Assembly (NCBI RefSeq): GCF_016820655.1
Contig: NZ_WSFT01000053.1
Span: forward strand, 1 to 64,000
Source of the DNA: Anaeromonas frigoriresistens
Lineage (GTDB): Bacteria > Bacillota > Clostridia > Tissierellales > SIT17
DNA length: 64,000 bases
Direction: 5' to 3'
The translations under genes and the position numbers were made by a program. This document shows positions 60,713 to 64,000 of the stretch, piece by piece (position 1 is the stretch's first letter; each line of letters opens with the position of its first letter). The notes beneath the pieces are model-generated. The model was not told the DNA's origin. It searched no databases and saw nothing but the letters and a program-made list of their open reading frames with translations.

Positions 60713-61431
60713 TTATTTATTTGAAATTCACTCTTCAACCAAAGGTGAGAATTATCAGACTTAGCATAAGGTCTATCTCGATAAACAATAAAACGAAAAT
60801 CAGATAACTTAATTAGAGTTTTCTTATGAATTACTAAATTAATAGGTGTTTCTTGCAATTTATTAGAAGGAGTATAATGAAACCGAGGAAACTTGTAATC
60901 TCCAATAGAATGTAACTGTCCAAATTTATTTTTACTAATTATTGATTTAACTTGATTTTTAATTCCTTCATTATTAAGTTTGTAATTCTCTTCTATGAAA
61001 TCTTTAAGTTTCTTTTTCTCTAATAAAATAACCTCCACCGTATTAATATCATCTTCTTTCAAATTTATAAGGTCAATAGATTTTCTTTTTACCCAAGATA
61101 TTAAATAATGAGTAGTTAACTTAGAGTTATCAATAAACCATCCATCTCTCCAAAGATTACTGCTATTTTTAAATTTTAATTCAAAGGCAAAAGTTGGTAA
61201 ACCCTCTGGATAATGAAGGGATGCTTTTTCATCTATTATATATCTTTTATTATCAAAAGTGAAATTCAAATCAATGCCATCTCTTTGTATGTTTAAATCT
61301 TCTACACTGGAATCAGCATTAAATCTTTTAAAATTTGATATATCCAATTTATTATAAAAGAATTTATCCATAAATCCAGCTAATATTTTTTCTCCTTGCA
61401 TATCTGCTTGAAAATTGCTTTTTTTAGTCAT
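60709..61431 (-). CDS. Nuclease-fold-like protein next to the Sau3AI-type endonuclease
   Basis: A 240-residue protein. NIQRDGIDLNFTFDNKRYII followed by DEKASLHYPEGLPTFAFEL (about residues 47-85) gives the D...(D/E)xK arrangement of PD-(D/E)xK nucleases: Asp in RDGID, then Glu-x-Lys forms in DEKA and FELKF. The remainder has Trp-rich (WRDGWFIDN, LISWVKRK) and Lys-rich segments. It overlaps the end of the endonuclease gene by 8 bases (ATGACTAA), so the two are translated together. It may be a partner subunit or second nuclease. ATG 61431 has TGGAGAT. Confidence 0.6.
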   Translation of the reverse strand: MTKKSNFQADMQGEKILAGFMDKFFYNKLDISNFKRFNADSSVEDLNIQRDGIDLNFTFDNKRYIIDEKASLHYPEGLPTFAFELKFKNSSNLWRDGWFIDNSKLTTHYLISWVKRKSIDLINLKEDDINTVEVILLEKKKLKDFIEENYKLNNEGIKNQVKSIISKNKFGQLHSIGDYKFPRFHYTPSNKLQETPINLVIHKKTLIKLSDFRFIVYRDRPYAKSDNSHLWLKSEFQINK

Positions 61432-62821
61432 AATTATCTCCATTCTCTAGAATTTGTTCTAATATAAAAGAGTTATTTAACCAAAAGCTTTGCTTAGGCA
61501 TATCTCTACCATCAGGTAGAGGGTAAGTATCACTACCATCTTTACCATGCGGTCTAACATGTGAGACAGGGTTTTTAGATGCTGATGGTAAATTATTAAA
61601 TGTTCTTTTTCCCACTTTTTCTAACTTTACACCATCATTTATTATCTTAACAGTTTTTTCCCAAACATATTTTACTTCTGTATCCAAGATATTAATAGGC
61701 ATATTCCAGAACATAGTTCTTTCTAATATCAATTCATTATTTGAATTAAATTTATAAATAATGAAGAAGAACTTAGTTTCTTCTAACATAGTTCTAAAGG
61801 TTGAAGTTTCCCAATCTTCTTTTATTAATTCAATGAATTTAAAAGTTGGAAAAGACATATGTTCTTTTATTCTTCCATTAGATTGGATACGTATTGATTT
61901 CATCTTTATATTTGCTTTTTCAAATTCCTCTGCTTTATTTGACTTTAAGCCTAAGATTTTTAATGCTACTTGAGTAGTTTTTTGTTTAGCACTTTTACTA
62001 ACATTAAATTCTTCACAAAGTGTATCAATACTTTTTCCATGGTGTTCAGATATTTTATTTACAATATACTCTTCAAAAGTTTGATTTTCTAGTATAGATT
62101 TATCTTTAATGATAGGCTCATAAGTAGTTTTATGTTTTAGTATATAGTTTCTCAGTATGTAGTTCATATAAGTGCTTTTTAAAGAAAGAGCCCTTTGGGG
62201 TGCTTTTATATCAGAAAAAGGTTGAACTCTATAACTATCTGCTTTTTTACTACCTTTAGTACAAGCACCAAGATACATAGTATCTCCTTCTGATAATTCA
62301 TGTGCTTTACCTAATTTAATTTTATTTACTATTGTATTCCAATCTTGCTCAATAATTTTAAAATCTTCATGAGGATATTCAAATAACTGTACATATTTGA
62401 TAAGAAAATCAAGTTTATTAGGTATATCGAAATCATGAAGATAAAATATTAAAAGTAATAGTTTGTTTTTATTAAGAAAGGAACTATTGTGAAAAGTCTC
62501 GTAAACAATAGTTTCAAAGTTTATAATATTAAGCACTAATCTTTCCTTAGCAGAGAAAGGCTTTTTCTTACTTTTATTTTTCTTAAAAGGGGTTACTTTC
62601 AATTCTACACCTGCTTCTTTAAAGTCAGGTTCACTATCAGAATTTAGTTGATATTGAAAGTAGTATTTTTCTAATAATTGACCGAGTCCACCCTTATTAC
62701 CTTTCTTCATTTCAATATCATCTATTACTTCTCTAAATGTTTTTCCTATAAGTTTTTTAGCGTATTCTTCTATTGATACAGGATTTGTTTCATCATATGG
62801 TAATAACTGTTGATTATTAAT
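61424..62821 (-). CDS. Sau3AI/MutH-type restriction endonuclease (apparent AUU start)
   Basis: A 465-residue endonuclease, similar along its length to Sau3AI (489 residues). N-terminal MutH-like domain: ALGxxFE-like GLGQLLEKYYF, then EPDFKEAGVELKVTPFKK with the D...ExK catalytic triad, SAKERLVLNIINFE, KAHELSEG and CTKGS. SDIKAPQRALSLKSTYMN is in the middle and HVRPHGKDG, PKQSFWLNN at the end. The first 37 codons upstream of the first ATG (62710) are homologous to Sau3AI (SIEEYAKKLIGKTFREVIDD) and have no ATG/GTG/TTG. ATT at 62821 is 6 bases after AAGGAGGGGG, preceded in frame by TAA. Confidence 0.9.
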   Translation of the reverse strand: MNNQQLLPYDETNPVSIEEYAKKLIGKTFREVIDDIEMKKGNKGGLGQLLEKYYFQYQLNSDSEPDFKEAGVELKVTPFKKNKSKKKPFSAKERLVLNIINFETIVYETFHNSSFLNKNKLLLLIFYLHDFDIPNKLDFLIKYVQLFEYPHEDFKIIEQDWNTIVNKIKLGKAHELSEGDTMYLGACTKGSKKADSYRVQPFSDIKAPQRALSLKSTYMNYILRNYILKHKTTYEPIIKDKSILENQTFEEYIVNKISEHHGKSIDTLCEEFNVSKSAKQKTTQVALKILGLKSNKAEEFEKANIKMKSIRIQSNGRIKEHMSFPTFKFIELIKEDWETSTFRTMLEETKFFFIIYKFNSNNELILERTMFWNMPINILDTEVKYVWEKTVKIINDGVKLEKVGKRTFNNLPSASKNPVSHVRPHGKDGSDTYPLPDGRDMPKQSFWLNNSFILEQILENGDNYD

Positions 62822-62827
62822 TTATAT

Positions 62828-62837
62828 CCCCCTCCTT
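62828..62837 (-). promoter_or_regulatory. Ribosome binding site deciding the AUU start of the endonuclease
   Basis: AAGGAGGGGG on the minus strand at 62837-62828 lies 6 bases before ATT (62821-62819). It is among the strongest such sites in the window and serves no other start codon. Confidence 0.75.
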
Positions 62838-63385
62838 AAAAAAAGATTAATATTATGATACTATAATTTACATTTATTAGCAAACTTCTACTTTGATGAT
62901 TATTTTATATAGAATACATATCATTACAATAATTTAATTATAAAATTAACTATGAAATATGACATTAAAACTCTGGTTTTATCAACTTCAAAACTTTTGT
63001 GAATAGCTCAGTTGACAGATGTTTAATGGATTTAGTATGATATAATAACTTTATAAAAAAACAAGAAACGTGTAAAATAATGGAATATAAATACATTCTT
63101 AGATGTTATGTGATAGTGAAGAGTTATGTTGGGATATTTGAGTATAATAAAATTTTTGAAAATAAAGATATATATTTGTTGGAAAGGATGATAAAGATAG
63201 TAGGCGTAGCTATGATTACATTATAAGTAGTTATAAGAAAAGATAAATTTCACTTTCAAACTAAGAGATAATTTCATAATGATACTAATAGAATTATAAA
63301 AAAGTAAGATTTCAAGTATATAACTAACTAGAAGAAAATTATATGTTTTCTAACAATAAATCTAATGTTGAATAGGTGATTGTAA
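62838..63385. other. Long intergenic stretch in the island
   Basis: About 550 bases without a convincing gene. It should hold the endonuclease promoter on the left side. An ORF of 48 codons (63080-63226) lacks a ribosome binding site. I see no repeats or palindromes of note. Confidence 0.5.
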
Positions 63386-64000
63386 ATGCGTGAAAAAACA
63401 TGCTCAAAATGTGGTAGTACACTTCCTTTAAATAAAACTTATTATCAGAAGCGTAAAGATAGTAAAGATGGTTTTAGAGGGACGTGTAGAAAGTGTCAAG
63501 GGTATAACTATTTAATACCTAATCCTGTAAAGGAAGGCTTTAAAAAGTGTAGTAAATGTAAAAGAGAACTTCCTGAAAGTAAAGAATATTTTAATGCTGA
63601 TAAAAACAGACCAGATGGACTTACAACTCAATGTAAGGAATGTAGATACAAGAAGGAAATATTCAACGTGAAAAAAGAGGTTATTCCAGAAGAACATAAG
63701 AAATGTATAGACTGTAAAAAAATACTTCATATTTCTAATTTTAAAACGAACAAAAATTCAAAGGATGGATACTACATGGCTTGTACTTCTTGTTTAATAA
63801 AAAGAAGAAGAATTGGGTGTAAAGAAGGTCATAAAATATGTAGAAAGTGTAAGAGAGAACTTCCAAGTACAAATAAATTCTTTTTAATATCTAAAACAAG
63901 TTTTGATGGACTAGAAAATACTTGTTTAGAGTGTGCTGGAAGAAAATTTAATCCAAAGAAGAAATATACTCTATGGTCAGATGGAGAAATTGATATTTTA
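63386..64000 (+). CDS. Tandem zinc-ribbon repeat protein, incomplete at window edge
   Basis: 205 codons without a stop, running off the right edge. At least four units of about 45-50 residues repeat the pattern CxxC-(K-R-E-L-P)-x-F-x(8)-DG-x(4-6)-CxxC: CSKCGS, CRKCQ; CSKCKRELPESKEYF, CKECRYK; CIDCKK, CTSCLIK; CRKCKRELPSTNKFF, CLECAG. Each pair of CxxC should bind a zinc ion. After the last unit YTLWSDGEIDIL begins, which looks like the start of a helix-turn-helix (W-S-x-x-E-I-x-x-L). Proteins of this kind are often found in phages and mobile elements, sometimes before nuclease domains. ATG 63386 has AGGTGAT. Confidence 0.75.
   Translation, partial: MREKTCSKCGSTLPLNKTYYQKRKDSKDGFRGTCRKCQGYNYLIPNPVKEGFKKCSKCKRELPESKEYFNADKNRPDGLTTQCKECRYKKEIFNVKKEVIPEEHKKCIDCKKILHISNFKTNKNSKDGYYMACTSCLIKRRRIGCKEGHKICRKCKRELPSTNKFFLISKTSFDGLENTCLECAGRKFNPKKKYTLWSDGEIDIL

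Noticed and set aside
63080-63226. ORF of 48 codons in the island gap
   Set aside because: No ribosome binding site, and no clear family or domain pattern.

Overview
The window is AT-rich (roughly 30% GC by eye) DNA from an endospore-forming, probably anaerobic Firmicute of the class Clostridia. The evidence is the spoIIA operon (spoIIAA-spoIIAB-sigF), a seven-gene spoVA operon, yunB, strong purine-rich ribosome binding sites, frequent TTG/GTG starts and intrinsic terminators. A Tissierella-like relative is a guess from the overall feel. I see no rRNA, tRNA or CRISPR array.

Layout. 0-5.7 kb and 25.7-27.4 kb are two accessory zones of very small, mostly unrecognised membrane proteins, with frameshifted members, palindromes and a degenerate ~75 bp repeat. 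5.7-12.97 kb is a mixed region: anchored or secreted proteins (one Asp-box beta-propeller), a Nudix hydrolase, a DUF1848 protein, a lipoprotein nuclease with a lamin-tail domain, and sigZ followed by a truncated arsM. It also holds an ADP-ribosylglycohydrolase remnant and a small duplicate of the DUF1848 5' end. 13.2-16.06 kb is a GntR/YtrA-type ABC operon and a nitroreductase. 16.1-22.95 kb is a glycerol catabolism region: a decayed copy of a G3P-oxidoreductase-like gene, then glpP-glpF-glpK and a three-gene oxidoreductase unit. A matching terminator-like hairpin precedes each of the two units, probably targets of the antiterminator GlpP. 23.1-25.5 kb encodes a DUF92 membrane protein and a CatE-like dioxygenase.

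27.4-38.0 kb has proC, a DNA glycosylase, a complete Bce-type peptide sensing/detoxification module (two-component system plus ABC transporter), and assorted enzymes. 38.1-44.9 kb is the sporulation block: a sigma-H-like promoter drives spoIIAA-AB-sigF; a terminator at the end of sigF and a sigma-F/G-like promoter then set off spoVAA-AB-AC-AD-AEB-AEA-AF. 44.9-57.6 kb carries a class A penicillin-binding protein, yunB, hflX and housekeeping genes, interrupted by an intact IS200/IS605 element (tnpA + tnpB) just upstream of a yigZ-family gene. From 57.7 kb to the right edge is a probable genomic island: a tyrosine recombinase, a small DNA-binding-type protein, a Sau3AI-like (GATC-type) restriction-modification system with an extra nuclease-like protein, and an incomplete gene for tandem zinc-ribbon repeats.

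Most unusual observations: two unrelated genes (spoVAA and the Sau3AI-like endonuclease) both appear to start at AUU, in the same context (Shine-Dalgarno, 6 nt, then ATT AAT AAT), with no usable standard start; the paired covarying hairpins of the glp region; and several recognisable gene corpses (glpO-like, ADP-ribosylglycohydrolase, DUF1848, arsM, an SdpI-like gene).
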